Positions 41,024-50,710 of a DNA stretch of 64,000 bases are shown one piece after another. The stretch's first letter is position 1. The number at the start of each line of letters is the position of its first letter. Origin of the DNA: Streptomyces sp. SW4. GTDB taxonomy: Bacteria; Actinomycetota; Actinomycetes; Streptomycetales; Streptomycetaceae. The DNA lies in NCBI GenBank assembly GCA_003248315.1, contig QKWM01000002.1, forward strand, positions 1 to 64,000. Reading direction: 5' to 3'. Made by a program: the position numbers and the translations under genes. The notes under the pieces are model-generated. The model had not been told where the DNA came from. It did not search any database and saw only the letters and a list, made by a program, of their open reading frames with translations.

Positions 41024-41742
41024 CTACACGTCCAGACTAGACGGGATTCCGCTGTCCGCCAAAAGCGCGGGCCGGACGGTGGGCCAGGCCTCGAGGTCCT
41101 CGGAGCGCAGGAGGGCCGTGCCGATGAGCAGACCGCGGTAGCCGGCCGCGAGCAGCCCGGCCGCGGCCGAGGGGTGTCGATGCCGCTGGCGCTGACCGGG
41201 CAGGGGGTGCCGGCGGCGCGCAGGGCGGGCAGCAGGGCGTGGCTGCGGGAGAGGTCGGCCGCGTCGCGTTCGCGGGCCTTGATGTCCTTGTTGTTGACGG
41301 CGATCACGCAGTCGCCGGGCCGCGGGACGCGGTCGAGTTCCGCCTCGGAGGTGATCTCGACGAACGGGGTCAGGCCCTCGCGCAGCGCGGCGTCGACCAG
41401 GGTGCGCAGCGCGGTCGCGGGCAGCAGGGCCGCGGTCAGCAGGACGGCGGAGGCGCCGAGTTCGCGGGCGCGGGCCAGCTGGTCGCGGCGGGTGATGAAG
41501 TCCTTCTGGAGCAGCGGCACCGAGGCGTGGCGGGCGACCTCGCGCAGCAGGGCGGGGGTGCCGCCGAACCAGCGGCCGGTCACCACCGACAGGCAGGGGG
41601 CGCCCGCCTCCTCGTAGGCGGCGACGAGGTCGGCGGGGGTGCGGCCCGCGACGAGGTCGGCGCCGTGGGCGTCGCGCGGTTTGATCTCCATCACCAGCGG
41701 GCGGCGCGCGCCCAGCAGTGCCTCGATGAATGCGGAGTCCAT
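41024..41742 (-). CDS. TrpC-like (indole-3-glycerol phosphate synthase family) protein
   Basis: The (beta/alpha)8 motifs are recognisable: LVMEIKPRDAHGADLV (first lysine), PLLQKDFITRRDQL (catalytic K), TPFVEITSEAELDRV (Glu), VIAVNNKDIKARERD (NNxD) and CPVSASGID (phosphate-site SxSG). It has about 239 residues, lacking the N-terminal extension of housekeeping TrpC (about 265). Several positions differ: EIKPRD for EVKxxSPS, and SASG for SESG. One base is missing near 41175. It is not in a trp operon; the partner is an NTF2-like gene. It could supply an indole unit or act on a different phosphosugar. Confidence 0.7.
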
Positions 41743-41939
41743 GACCGCCGTTGTACGGCGCGGCGTTGGTGCGCCGGTGGAGCCGGTGGGGCGTGCGCGG
41801 CGGGGGCCGGGGCGGGCGGGCCGTTCGAGGGGTTTCGAGCGGCCCGAGAGCGGGGGCGCCTAGGCAGGGTCCGGGCGGGTGTGACCGTCGGGTTGTCACC
41901 CGTGCCGCGTTGACGCCGGTTCACCGGACGGGGAGACAC

Positions 41940-44900
41940 ATGCCGATCGACACGGGGCAGCAGTGGGTGCTGGCGGGGCGCACGAGTGAACTCGGCGCGG
42001 CCGGTGAGGTGTTGGGCAAGGGCACCGGGGTGCTGCTCACCGGGGGCTCGGGGTGGGCAGGACCCGGCTGCTCGCCGCGGTGCTGACTCAGGCCGCGGCG
42101 GCGGGGCGCACGGTGGTGACGGTCGGCGGGGTGGGCGGACGGCAGGGGCCCGGGGCCGGTGCGGTGCGGGCGTTCGGCTCCCTCGCGGAGTGCCTGGGGT
42201 GGCTGCGGGAGGCGGCCGGGAGCGGTCGACAGGTGGTGCTGGGCTGCGACGACGCGCATCTGCTGGACGAGGCCGACGCCCACCGGCTGTACCGGACGGC
42301 CGCGGCCGGGCAGTTGGTGGTGGCCGCGACGGTACGGCAGGACGCCCGGCACCCGGCGGGCGTCGACCGGCTGTGGGTGGAGCAGCTGGTGGAGCGGATC
42401 GAGGTGGGCCCCTTCGGCCGGGCCGAGACCGCGGCCGTGCTGCGCGCCCGGCTCGGCGGGCGGCTGGACACCGGTTCGCTGGAACGGCTGTGGTCGGCGA
42501 CGCAGGGCAACGCGCTGCTCCTGCGGGAGCTGGTCGAACACGCCCTGGGCGACGGGTCGCTGCGGCGTGAGCAGGAGGTGTGGAGCTGGTCGGGGCTGGC
42601 GGGCGATCCGCCCCGGCGCCTGGCCGACGTGCTGCTGCTGTGGCTGCGGGACCTGTCCGCGCAGGAGGAGGAGCTGGTCGGCATGCTGGCGGTCGCCGAG
42701 CCGCTGGAGGCCGACGCCGTGGCGCGGTGCGGTCTGGCGCCGGCCGCCGAGGCGCTGAGCCGGCGCGGTGTCGTCCGCGTCGAACAGACGGGACGGCGGG
42801 TGCGGTTGCGGCTGGCGCTGCCGCTGGCGGGCCGGACGGTGGTGTCGCGGATGCCGGCGCTGACCGCGCGGCGGCTGCGGCTCCAGGCGGCCGAGGCGAT
42901 CGAGGGCGGGGGCCGGCCGGGTCCGGACGAGGTGCTGCGGACGGTCACCCTGCGGGTCGCGGCGGGGCTCGTGCCGGAGCGGCACCTGCTGCTGCAGGCC
43001 GCGCGTACGGCGGTACGGCGTCAGGACTTCGCCCGCGCCGAGCGGTTGTGCCGGCTGGTGCTGGACGAGTCGGCCGAGACGGGGGAGACGGAAGAGACGC
43101 GGGAGACGGACGAGACGAACGGACTGACCGGGCCGGACGGCCGGGTCAGCGGTGCGAGGCGTGAGGAGGCCGGCGGCGACGGGGAGGCGACCCTGCTGCT
43201 GGGGCAGGTGCTGGCCGGGCAGGGCCGCCACGAGGAGGCGGAGGAGGTCTTCGCCTCCGTCCTGGGGGCGCCCGAGGCGGCGGGGATGCGGGGGACGCCG
43301 GAGGCGGCGGGCGCGTGGGGATGTCGGAGGCGGCGGACGCCTGGGGGATGTCGGAGGCGGCGGACGCCTGGGGGACGTCGGGGACGCCGGGGGCTCGGAA
43401 GGCTTCGGGGACGACAGGGACTCGGGAGGCTTCGGGGACATGGGGGACTTCAGAGACTCGGGGAGCTTCAGAGGCTCGGGGGCTTCGGGGGCGACCGGGA
43501 TGCCGGGGAGGCCGGTGGGGCCGGGCGGGGCCAGGGGACGGGCCGTCGCGGTCGGGGCGCGGGTCGCGAACATCGCCTTCGGGCTCGGGCGCGTCGAGGA
43601 GGCCGCCGCGGTGCTGGAGGAGGAGCGCGTCCGGCTCGGCGGCGCGGACGCCGAGCCGCTGCACGCCACCCGCGCGGTGCTCGCCGTCCTCGCCGACCGG
43701 CTCCCGGAGGCGGTGGCGACCGGGGACGCGGTGCTGGGCGGGGGCACGTCCTCGGACGCCGGTGCGGTGGGCGGGGCGCCGGGTGGTGCGGCCGGTGGCG
43801 GCTCGTCGGACGTCGGGACCGACGGCGAGCCCGGCGGAGGGCCTGGCGGAGGGGCCGACAAGGGGGCCGGCGGAGGGCCCGGCGGAGGGCCGACAAGGGG
43901 GCCGGCGGGAGGTCGGGGTCGGGGCCCGGCGGGAGGTCGGGGTCGGTGCCCGGCGGGCCGGGGGCGGCCGGGGCCGGGGTGCCCGGGCTGCTGCCCGTGG
44001 TGGCCTTCGCCCGGGCCGAACTCGGTGATCCCGGCGGCGCCTCGGCGCTGCTGGCGTCCTGGGCCCGGGACGCCGAGGAGTGGCCGGAGGAGGCGCTGCT
44101 GGACTTCCGTACCGTTGCGGCGCACTGCGCGCTGGTGCAGGGCGACCTGCGGGCGGCGGGCACGGCGGTCGCCCGGCTGGTCCGCGGGGCCGCGCACGCC
44201 GGCCGGCTGGGGCAGTTGCGGGCCTGGGTGTACCAGGCGCGGCTGCTGCGCCGGCGGGGGCGCCCGGAGGACGCGGCGGCACTGTTGTGGCAGGCCGGCG
44301 CGGTGCGGGCGGGGCACGACTGGCTGACCTCGCCGCCCTGGGTGCTGGCGCAGCTGGCCGGGGCGCTGGCGGAGGCCGGACGGCACGGTGAGGCGCTGCG
44401 GACCCTCGCCGAGGCGCGGGCAGCGCAGCGGGCGGGCGTACGGCGGCCCCTGCTGGACGACGGGATCGGCTTCGAGCGCGCGCTGGTGCTCGCGCACGCC
44501 GGGGACCGTTCGGGAGCGGCGGCGCAGGCCCTGGAGGTCGCGGACCGGGCGGAGGCGGGCGGGCGGCTGCCGACCGCCGTGGCCGCGCTGCATCTGGCGG
44601 CGCGGGTGGCCGACGCGGCACCGGCGGCGGCCCGGGCGCAGCGGCTGGCGCTGCGGTGCCGGGCCGAGGCGGCGCGGTTGCAGGCGGAGCAGGTACGGGC
44701 GCTGGCCCGGGGCGACGCCGAGGCGCTGGTGGCGGTGGCCGCGCGGTTCCGGTCGCTGGCGGCGCTGCCGGAGGCGGCCGAGGCGGTGGAGCAGGCGGCC
44801 CGGGTGCACCGGGCGGCGGGGCGGCGGCGCAAGGCGCGGCTGGCGAGCGCGGCGGCGCAGGAGCTGTGCGCGCGGTACGGCGGTGCGCTGCCGCCGTGGG

Positions 44901-45268
44901 CGGTGTCCGGGGAGCGGCGGTCCGAGGCCGCGGCGGCGCTGACGACCCGGGAACGGGAGGTGGCGGCGCTGGCGGCGGGCGGGTTGTCCAACCGGGACAT
45001 CGCCGACCGGCTGGTGGTGTCGGTGCGGACGGTGGAGAACCATCTGCACCGCGTCTACCACAAGTTGGGGGTCGTGCAGCGTGCGGACCTGGCCGGGCTG
45101 CTGGTGACCCGGCCGGTGGCGGAGGGCGCGGGCGGTCGGCCCTGGGCGGACGGACGGGCGGTGGAGACCCGGCGGCCCACACGGCCTCGGACGGGGGCGG
45201 CGGAGGCGGGCGGTGAGGAACGGGGGCGGTGCGCGATGTGCGCGCGGCCGTTGGACGCGGTGGGGTGA
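41940..45268 (+). CDS. LAL-type LuxR regulator with low-complexity insertions
   Basis: The N-terminus MPIDTGQQWVLAGRTSEL leads to Walker A (GVLLTGGSGVGRTRLLAAVL after restoring one base near 42050) and a Walker B-like RQVVLGCDDAHLLDEAD. The TPR middle and C-terminal LuxR HTH read LTTREREVAALAAGGLSNRD, then IADRLVVSVRTVENHLHRVY. It has about 1100 residues. Two low-complexity blocks interrupt the TPR region: 43265-43510 (Ser/Glu/Ala/Gly/Thr repeats) and 43780-43990 (Gly/Pro/Ala). Frame shifts near 43320, 43480 and 43900 fall in or beside these blocks. ATG 41940 follows GGGGAGAC. Downstream targets are not evident. Confidence 0.8.
43321..43374 (+). repeat. 27-bp perfect tandem repeat within the LAL gene
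   Basis: Units 43321-43347 and 43348-43374 are identical, beginning ATGTCGGAGGCGGCGGACGC; decayed copies continue on both sides (43265-43510). The unit is 9 codons (MSEAADAWG), so copy number can vary without frame change. Confidence 0.8.
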
Positions 45269-45431
45269 GGAAGCGGCGGGGTGACGACGCGGCGGGGTGA
45301 CGACGCGGCGGGTGCTCCCGGGCGGCCACTGCCCCGGCGCGGCTGCTGCGGGCCCCGCACGCTGCACCGGGGCCCCGCCCGCTGTACCGGGCCTGCGCGC
45401 TCCGGCTTCGCGCCTCGGGAACGCGCCGCCG

Positions 45432-45482
45432 GCAGGTGCTCGCCGTCCGCAGGTGCGCGCCGTCCGCAGGTGTTCGCCGTCC
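45432..45482. repeat. 17-bp tandem repeat, three copies
   Basis: GCAGGTGCTCGCCGTCC is followed by two copies that differ from it at one base each (45432-45448, 45449-45465, 45466-45482). The period is not a multiple of three and the stretch is between genes, about 65 bp before the lipoprotein start. Confidence 0.75.
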
Positions 45483-45548
45483 TCACCCGCGGGCTGTCGG
45501 GCACCCGGGATACACTGCCCGGCCCCGCCCCGACCGGAGGTCGTTCCA

Positions 45549-46217
45549 GTGTCGCCTGCACGGGTACGTGCCGTTGTCCCGCCGGTTCTGGTGATGCTCG
45601 CCCTGTCCGGCTGTTCGTCCTGGGGCTGCACCGACACGACGGCACGGCGCGGTGAGGCCGGTGTCGGGGTGCGGGTCGTGGACACGGCGGGGAAGCCTCT
45701 CGGTGTCACCGCCGTGGTCGTCGACTGGCGCCTGGAGCCCCACCCGCAGGTGCCGTCCGAAGGCGACCAAGTGCACTTCCGCTTCCGCTTCGACGGCGCC
45801 GACGAGTACTCCGACCCCGCGGTGGACGCCTGCGCGGTCGACGAGGAGCGTGTGGTGCTGGGCTGTCGGACGGTGTCCTCGTCCCAGGCGTTCGGGCCCG
45901 CCGACGACCCCCGCACGGGCGACGGCTGGCTCGCCGTCGAGCACCCCGAGCAGGTGGCCGCAGTCCTGTTCATCCCCAACGACCGGTCCACGGCCGGCGT
46001 TCCTGTGCAGAGGACATCAAGGACGGCGGCGGCACGCATCCTCCGGAACCGCCCGGCAGGGGGACCGGCTGTAGTCCCCGGCCGGGCCGCCGCGCCCGGC
46101 ACGGGGGACGCCGCGCCCGGCACATGGGACGCCGCCCGCCGGAACGGTCCACGGCGGGGCGGCGTCGTCGGCACGGCCCGGACGACTCCGGTTCCGGGTG
46201 ACTCCGGTTCCCGGTGA
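45549..46217 (+). CDS. Small lipoprotein of unknown function
   Basis: GTG 45549 gives VSPARVRAVVPPVLVMLALS, then GC: a lipoprotein signal with lipobox ALSGC. The mature part reads GVGVRVVDTAGKPLGVTAVV, then VDWRLEPHPQV and DGWLAVEHPEQVAAVLFIPN, a beta-rich domain I do not recognise. Sequence after about residue 150 is Arg/Ala/Pro-rich and likely beyond the true end, so the C-terminus may be nearer 46000 if a base is missing. It is probably anchored to the outer membrane face. Confidence 0.5.
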   Translation: MSPARVRAVVPPVLVMLALSGCSSWGCTDTTARRGEAGVGVRVVDTAGKPLGVTAVVVDWRLEPHPQVPSEGDQVHFRFRFDGADEYSDPAVDACAVDEERVVLGCRTVSSSQAFGPADDPRTGDGWLAVEHPEQVAAVLFIPNDRSTAGVPVQRTSRTAAARILRNRPAGGPAVVPGRAAAPGTGDAAPGTWDAARRNGPRRGGVVGTARTTPVPGDSGSR

Positions 46218-46231
46218 CTCCGGTTCCGGGC
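46184..46231. repeat. 16-bp tandem repeat, three copies
   Basis: GACTCCGGTTCCGGGT, GACTCCGGTTCCCGGT and GACTCCGGTTCCGGGC lie end to end, with a decayed fourth unit, between the convergent lipoprotein and exporter genes. Confidence 0.75.
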
Positions 46232-46268
46232 GGCTCCGGTCCGGACAGGCGAGCGCCGCCGGGTCCGG

Positions 46269-47718
46269 TCAGGCCGGGGTCGGGGTCCTGGTGTGGGCGG
46301 CTTCCGCCGGGGCCGAGGCCGGCCGGCGGCCGGGCGGGGGATGGCCAGGGCGCACAGGGCGCCGGCGAGGACCACGGCCACGCCCGTCCAGACGGCGGGA
46401 CGAGGCCGTCGACGAACTGCTGGGGCCCGCGCGGTCGCTGCCGTGGTGGAGGAAGACCGTGCTCAGGACGGCGATGCCGAGGGCGCCGCCGACCTCGCGG
46501 ACGGTGGTGTTGGCGCCGGAGGCCTTGCCGTGGTGTTCCGGGGCGACGGAGCCGAGGACGACGGCGGCCGTGGGCGCGAAGGCGAAGCCCATGCCCGTAC
46601 CGGCGATGATCATGCCGCCGACCAGGTGCGCGTAGGGGTGTCCGGGCCGGCCACGAGAGCGAGCCAGGCCAGGCCCACGGCCTGGAGGAACAGGCCGAGC
46701 GCCATCAGCCGGCCGCCGCCCACCCGGTCGGTGAGCGCGCCCGCCAGCGGGGCGATGAACATCGGCATCAGCGTCCAGGCCAGCGTGAGGACACCGGCGT
46801 GCAGGGGCTGCGCTCCGGGGCGACCTGGAGGTACTGGGCGAGCAGGAAGATCGAGCCGAAGACGCCGAAGTACATCGCGACCGAGACGACGTTGGAGAGC
46901 ACGAACGGGCGGATCCGGTAGAACGACAGCGGGAGCAGCGGCTGTTCGGCGCGGCGCTCCCACAGCACGAACGCGGCCAGCAGGACCGCTCCGGCGGCGA
47001 AGGCGGCGAGGACCGTGCCCGAGGTCCAGCCGTCGGACTCGCCGTGGACGATCGCCCAGACCACCGCGACCAGGCCGCCGGTGGCCAGCACCATGCCGAG
47101 CAGGTCGACGCGGGTGCCGGGCAGGTTGCTCTCGCGCAGCACGGCCAGGGCGAGCGGGATGGCGACCACGCCGACCGGCACGTTGATCCAGAAGATCCAC
47201 TGCCAGCCGAGGCCGTCGGCGACCGCGCCGCCCACGACCGGCCCGAGGGCGACGGCCAGGCCGCTGACCGCGGACCACAGGCCGAGGGCGAGGCTGCGCA
47301 GCCGGTCGGGCACCGCCTGGGCCAGCAGCGTCAGCGACAGCGGCATCACGGCCGCGGCGCCGACGCCCTGCGCGGCCCGGCCGGCGATCAGCTCGCCGCT
47401 GGTCTCGGCGAAGGCGCAGCCGAGCGAGGCGAGGGTGAAGGCGGCGATGCCGAGGACGAACAGGCGCCGCCTGCCGAAGCGGTCGCCGAGGGCGGCGCCG
47501 GTCAGCAGCAGGCAGGCGAAGCTGAGGACGTAGGCGTTGACGAACCACTGCAGGTCGGTGGTGTCGGCCTGGAACTCGGCGGCGAAGGTGCGCAGTGCCG
47601 TGGAGACGACCAGGTTGTCGAGGGCGACCATGAACATGGGGACGCTGCAGGCGACGATCGACAGCCACAGCGGCGGACGGCGGCGCTCGGCCGCGCTCGG
47701 GGGCGATGCGGTGCTCAA
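46269..47718 (-). CDS. DHA2-family (EmrB/QacA-type) drug exporter
   Basis: There are 14 hydrophobic segments in the restored frame. Motif A is GAALGDRFGRRRLFVLGIAA; FMVALDNLVVSTALRTF is the DHA2 motif D1; GLWSAVSGLAVALGPVVGGA is motif C, typical of drug antiporters; WQWIFWINVPVG is the conserved loop. Frame shifts lie near 46400, 46635 and 46820. The restored end is ASAPAEAAHTRTPTPA. TTG 47718 is the start, 5 bases after GAGGAG. It is 107 bp downstream of the DUF3291 gene on the same strand, so it may share the promoter controlled by the MerR protein. Confidence 0.8.
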
Positions 47719-47825
47719 GGGGACTCCTCGGGGAGACGGGGTGCGGTGCGGCCTTCGGGAACGGGAAGGGGTCCGGCCCGGCGTCCGGGGGTCCCCGGTG
47801 CCCGGGCCGGAGGGCGCGTCCGGGC

Positions 47826-48239
47826 TCAGGCGCCGCCCGCCGCGTCGGTGCGCGCCTGCTCCGCCAGACGCCGCTTGGCGTCGTCCCAGGTGATGGGCAG
47901 TCCGGCGGTGTCGACCTCCCAGAAGGTGAAGGTGGAGGTGCGCATCGTGGAACGCAGCGACGTCATGATGCCGCGGTGCGGTTCGGTCCTGGCGTAGGCG
48001 TACAGGGCGTCGCGGTCCTGCCAGGCGGACAGCGTGTAGAAGACGCGCTTGGCCGGCTGCGCGACCAGTGAGGCGCCGTAGGCGCCGGGGGCCGAGCGGA
48101 CCTGTTTCCAGGCGGCCAGGGAGCGCAGGAAGAAGCGCGGCACGTCGCCCAGCGACCGCACTTCGAAGCGGGACGCCATGACGAACGCCGTGCCGTGCGG
48201 CGGGGGCGGATTCGGGACGGTCCAGGGAAGTGTGGGCAC
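47826..48239 (-). CDS. DUF3291 protein (ABM-fold monooxygenase-like)
   Basis: The 137-residue protein VPTLPWTVPNPPPPHG, then FVMASRFEVRSLGDVPRFFL, KRVFYTLSAWQDRDALYAYA and RTSTFTFWEVDTAGLPITWD follows the DUF3291/spheroidene-monooxygenase-like pattern. GTG 48239 has GAAGGCGAG upstream. It is divergent from a MerR gene with a long shared palindrome. The substrate is unknown; the family has the dimeric alpha-beta fold of antibiotic-biosynthesis monooxygenases. Confidence 0.75.
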   Translation of the reverse strand: MPTLPWTVPNPPPPHGTAFVMASRFEVRSLGDVPRFFLRSLAAWKQVRSAPGAYGASLVAQPAKRVFYTLSAWQDRDALYAYARTEPHRGIMTSLRSTMRTSTFTFWEVDTAGLPITWDDAKRRLAEQARTDAAGGA

Positions 48240-48269
48240 CGTGGTCTCGCCTTCAGGAGTGGTGAGTGG

Positions 48270-48300
48270 CACTATCCATCGTAGAGAATAATGGACAGTG
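48270..48300. promoter_or_regulatory. MerR-type operator in the divergent promoter
   Basis: CACTATCCAT (48270-48279) and ATGGACAGTG (48291-48300) are inverted copies with one mismatch around an 11-bp spacer. The words GTGGCACTAYCC also occur twice directly (48267 and 48299 regions). Position and symmetry suit the adjacent MerR protein. Confidence 0.65.
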
Positions 48301-48356
48301 GCACTACCCGTTATCCGATGGACAATGGAAAACAGGACGAGCAGGAAGCGAACCGG

Positions 48357-49023
48357 ATGCGCATCTCCGAGCTGAGCCGCCGCAGCGGGGTCTCCATCCC
48401 CACGATCAAGTACTACCTGCGGGACGGGCTGCTGCCCCCGGCCGCCCCACGGCCGCGAACCAGGCCGAGTACGACGAGGACCACGTGCGCCGGCTGCGGC
48501 TGATCCGCTCCCTGATCGGGGTGCGGGGACTGTCGGTGAGCGCCACCAAGGACGTGCTGGCCGCGGTCGACGAGCAGCAGGGTGACGTGCATCTGCTGCT
48601 CGGGCTGGTGCTGGGCGCGCTGCCCGTCGAGCGGTCCGGCAGGCCGCCGCGCCGGGAGGCGGAGGCCGCGGAGCCGTCCGGCGCCGGCACGGCCCCGGGG
48701 GACGCCGCCGGCGACGTGGCGGCGCTGGCCGCCGAGATGGGCTGGAAGACCTCCCCAACCCGCCCGCCGCGCAGGTCGTCGCCGAGACGCTGGAGACGAT
48801 GCGGGCCCTCGGGGTGGACTACGACTGGCGCTCCCTCGTCCCGTACGCCGAACTCGCCGACCGCGCGGCCCGGCTCGACCTCGACCAGCTCCAGGACGCG
48901 GGCGACCCGTTGCAGCAGGCCGAGCGTGCGGTGCTGCTGACCGTCCTGCTGGAGCCCGCGCTGCTGGCCCTGCGGCGGCTCGCGCAGGAACACCACTCGG
49001 CGCTGCGCTTCGGCAACGGCTGA
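48357..49023 (+). CDS. MerR-family regulator
   Basis: MRISELSRRSGVSIPTIKYY, then LRDGLLPP is the winged-helix start; AEYDEDHVRRLRLIRSLIGV and RGLSVSATKDVLAAVDEQ follow. The C-terminal effector part (DLPNPAAAQVVAETLETM-like, ending LRFGNG) is helical. Two one-base shifts, near 48445 and 48760, break the frame in C runs. ATG 48357 follows AGGAAG; an upstream in-frame ATG (48318) is less likely. It has about 222 residues. It is divergent from the DUF3291 gene and probably controls it and the exporter beyond. Confidence 0.8.
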
Positions 49024-49354
49024 CGCGGCCGGTGACGCCGGGCCGGCCGTACGGCACGCGGACGGGCGCCGGGCGGGCAACGGCGTACGGCGCGCGGACC
49101 CGCTGCGCGCGCGGAACGGCGTACGGCACGGCGGGCGGCACGGTGGGCGGCCGTCGGGGGCGGGACAGGGACATGGCGCCAGGAAAGCAGCCGCTCCCCC
49201 GCCGGCGCGTGAGTGGACATCACTCAGCTGCGGGGCGGTCGCGGGGCGGTACGGGCGGCGGGTGATGAGTGACCGCCACTCAGGACCGGGCCGGGGCGGC
49301 GTGGTGGACTCGACGCCGAGAACGGAGCCCGCACGCCATACGGGGAGGCATGCC
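49024..49354. other. Gene-free region upstream of the SARP
   Basis: No gene is seen. The word GGCGTACGGC with near variants (GCCGTACGGCACGCGG) recurs four times between 49045 and 49140. The final 100 bp contain GAGTGGACATCACTCA and GAGTGACCGCCACTCA, two GAGTG-N6-CACTC-type inverted repeats near 49210 and 49267, which could be an operator for the SARP gene. Confidence 0.4.
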
Positions 49355-50348
49355 ATGCAGTTCCGGATGCTCGGACCGCTGCAGATCCACGACGACCGGC
49401 GGCGGGCGGTGACGGCCCTGACCAGCCCCAAGCAGCAGCAGTTGCTGAAGGCGCTGCTCGCGCGGCCCGGCACCCTCGTTCCCACCGCCGATCTGGTGCG
49501 GGAACTGTGGGGCGCCCGGCCGCCGGCCAAGGCGGGCAACGCGCTGCAGGCCCACGCCTCCCGGCTGCGGGGGCCATGTCCCGGGCGGAGCCCGGCGGCT
49601 CCGGGCGGCCCGGCTGGTGGCCCGCGACAGCGGGTACCTGCTGCGGGTGCGGCCCGAGGAACTGGACATCGCCCGCTTCCGGCTCGGTGTGCACCGGGCG
49701 CGGGCCCTGGCCGGGACCGATCCCGAAGAGGCCGGGCTGCTGCTGCGTCAGGCGCTCGGGCTGTGGCGGGGCGCGGCCCTCGCGGGCCCCCGCGGGCCGA
49801 TCGGGGCCGCGCTGGCGGTCGTCCTGGAGCAGGAACGGCTCGGCGCGCTGGAGGCCGTGTTCGATCTGGCGCTGCACACCGGGCAGCACCGGCGGATCGT
49901 GCCCGAGCTGCGTGAGGCGGTCCTCGCGCATCCGGCGCGCACCCGGTTCCGGGAGCAGCTGAGCCGTGCCCTGGCCGGTCCCCGCCGGGCGGCACCGGCC
50001 GGCCCGGAGCGGCCCCTGCGTCCGGTCCCGACGACGCCGGGCGGCGGCGCCGGGCACGGAGGTACGAGCGGTACGAGCGGTCCCGCCGGTGGCGGTCGGA
50101 TCGGCGCCGGGCACACGGGCGGCGGTCACCCAGGAGCCGCCCGCATCGGTGCGGATCGGGTCGGTGCCGATCGGGTCGGTGCGGATCGGGTCGGTGCCGA
50201 TCGGGGCGGTGCCGATCGGGGCGGTGCCGGCCAAGGCGGTGAACTGGACCGGCTGCGGGCCCTGGTGGACCGGATAGCGTCGGACCAGCACGCCCTGCAG
50301 TCGGCGATCGCCCAACTGAGCGAGCTGGTCGGTCGGACCGCCGCGTAG
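49355..50348 (+). CDS. SARP-family activator
   Basis: The OmpR-type HTH begins MQFRMLGPLQIHDDRRRAVT, then PKQQQLLKALLARPGTLVPT and ELWGARPPAKAGNALQAHAS. The BTAD part has SGYLLRVRPEELDIARFRLG and GLWRGAALAGPRGPIGAALA, ending LREAVLAHPARTRFREQLSR. A Gly-rich tail with a five-residue repeat and a final helix (LVDRIASDQHALQSAIAQLS) follows. It has about 330 residues. At least one base is missing near 49575. ATG 49355 follows GGGGAGG. It is the natural pathway-specific activator of the lipid-synthase locus that begins 360 bp downstream. Confidence 0.85.
50148..50237 (+). repeat. 15-bp tandem repeat, six copies, in the SARP tail
   Basis: Units alternate GGTGCGGATCGGGTC and GGTGCCGATCGGGTC, then GGTGCCGATCGGGGC twice and a decayed copy. 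They encode (G-A-D-R-V/G)n in a linker between the BTAD domain and the C-terminal helix. Confidence 0.85.
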
Positions 50349-50710
50349 CCGGTCCGCCGGACCACGGCACGGCCGGTCGGACGGACGGACCACGGCACGG
50401 CCGGTCGGACTGCCCACCGCACCACCGGCGACCAACCGCCGGCCCCGCCCCTCCCCGCCCCGAGGCCCTCGCCCCCGGCGTCCCGCCCGTACCGGCGGTT
50501 ACCGGCCATGAGCGGCGTCGTTGCGGGCGGTTGGCGCGGCCCGGGCGGGCGGGCCCGGCGTGCGGCGGTCCCCGCGGATCGGTGAGGCAGGAGGCGGTTT
50601 TCGATTCCGTGTATCCGGAACGCTCCGCCCGCCTCTGTCTGAACCGACGGTCTCATTCGAGACAGCACCCAGCACGAGATGCGTCCATCGAAGCCAGTCG
50701 GAGGCTGACT
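50349..50710. other. Promoter region of the lipid-synthase locus
   Basis: No gene is seen. It includes GGACGGACCACGGCACGGCC-type direct repeats (50355-50410), an AT-richer zone from 50590, and the inverted repeat GTCTC-ATTC-GAGAC at 50650-50663, which lies 47 bp before the flavoenzyme start. SARP proteins bind direct heptamer repeats near -35; I could not fix them with certainty. Confidence 0.4.

Noticed and set aside
45432..45482. 17-bp repeats considered as plasmid-type origin iterons
   Set aside because: Only three copies, no AT-rich region, and no replication gene nearby.
41921..46381. Minus-strand open frame of nearly 1500 codons
   Set aside because: It lies opposite the LAL and lipoprotein genes. 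Its translation is Pro/Arg/Gly low complexity with no domain, whereas the plus strand has Walker and HTH motifs. High GC removes stops on the antisense strand.
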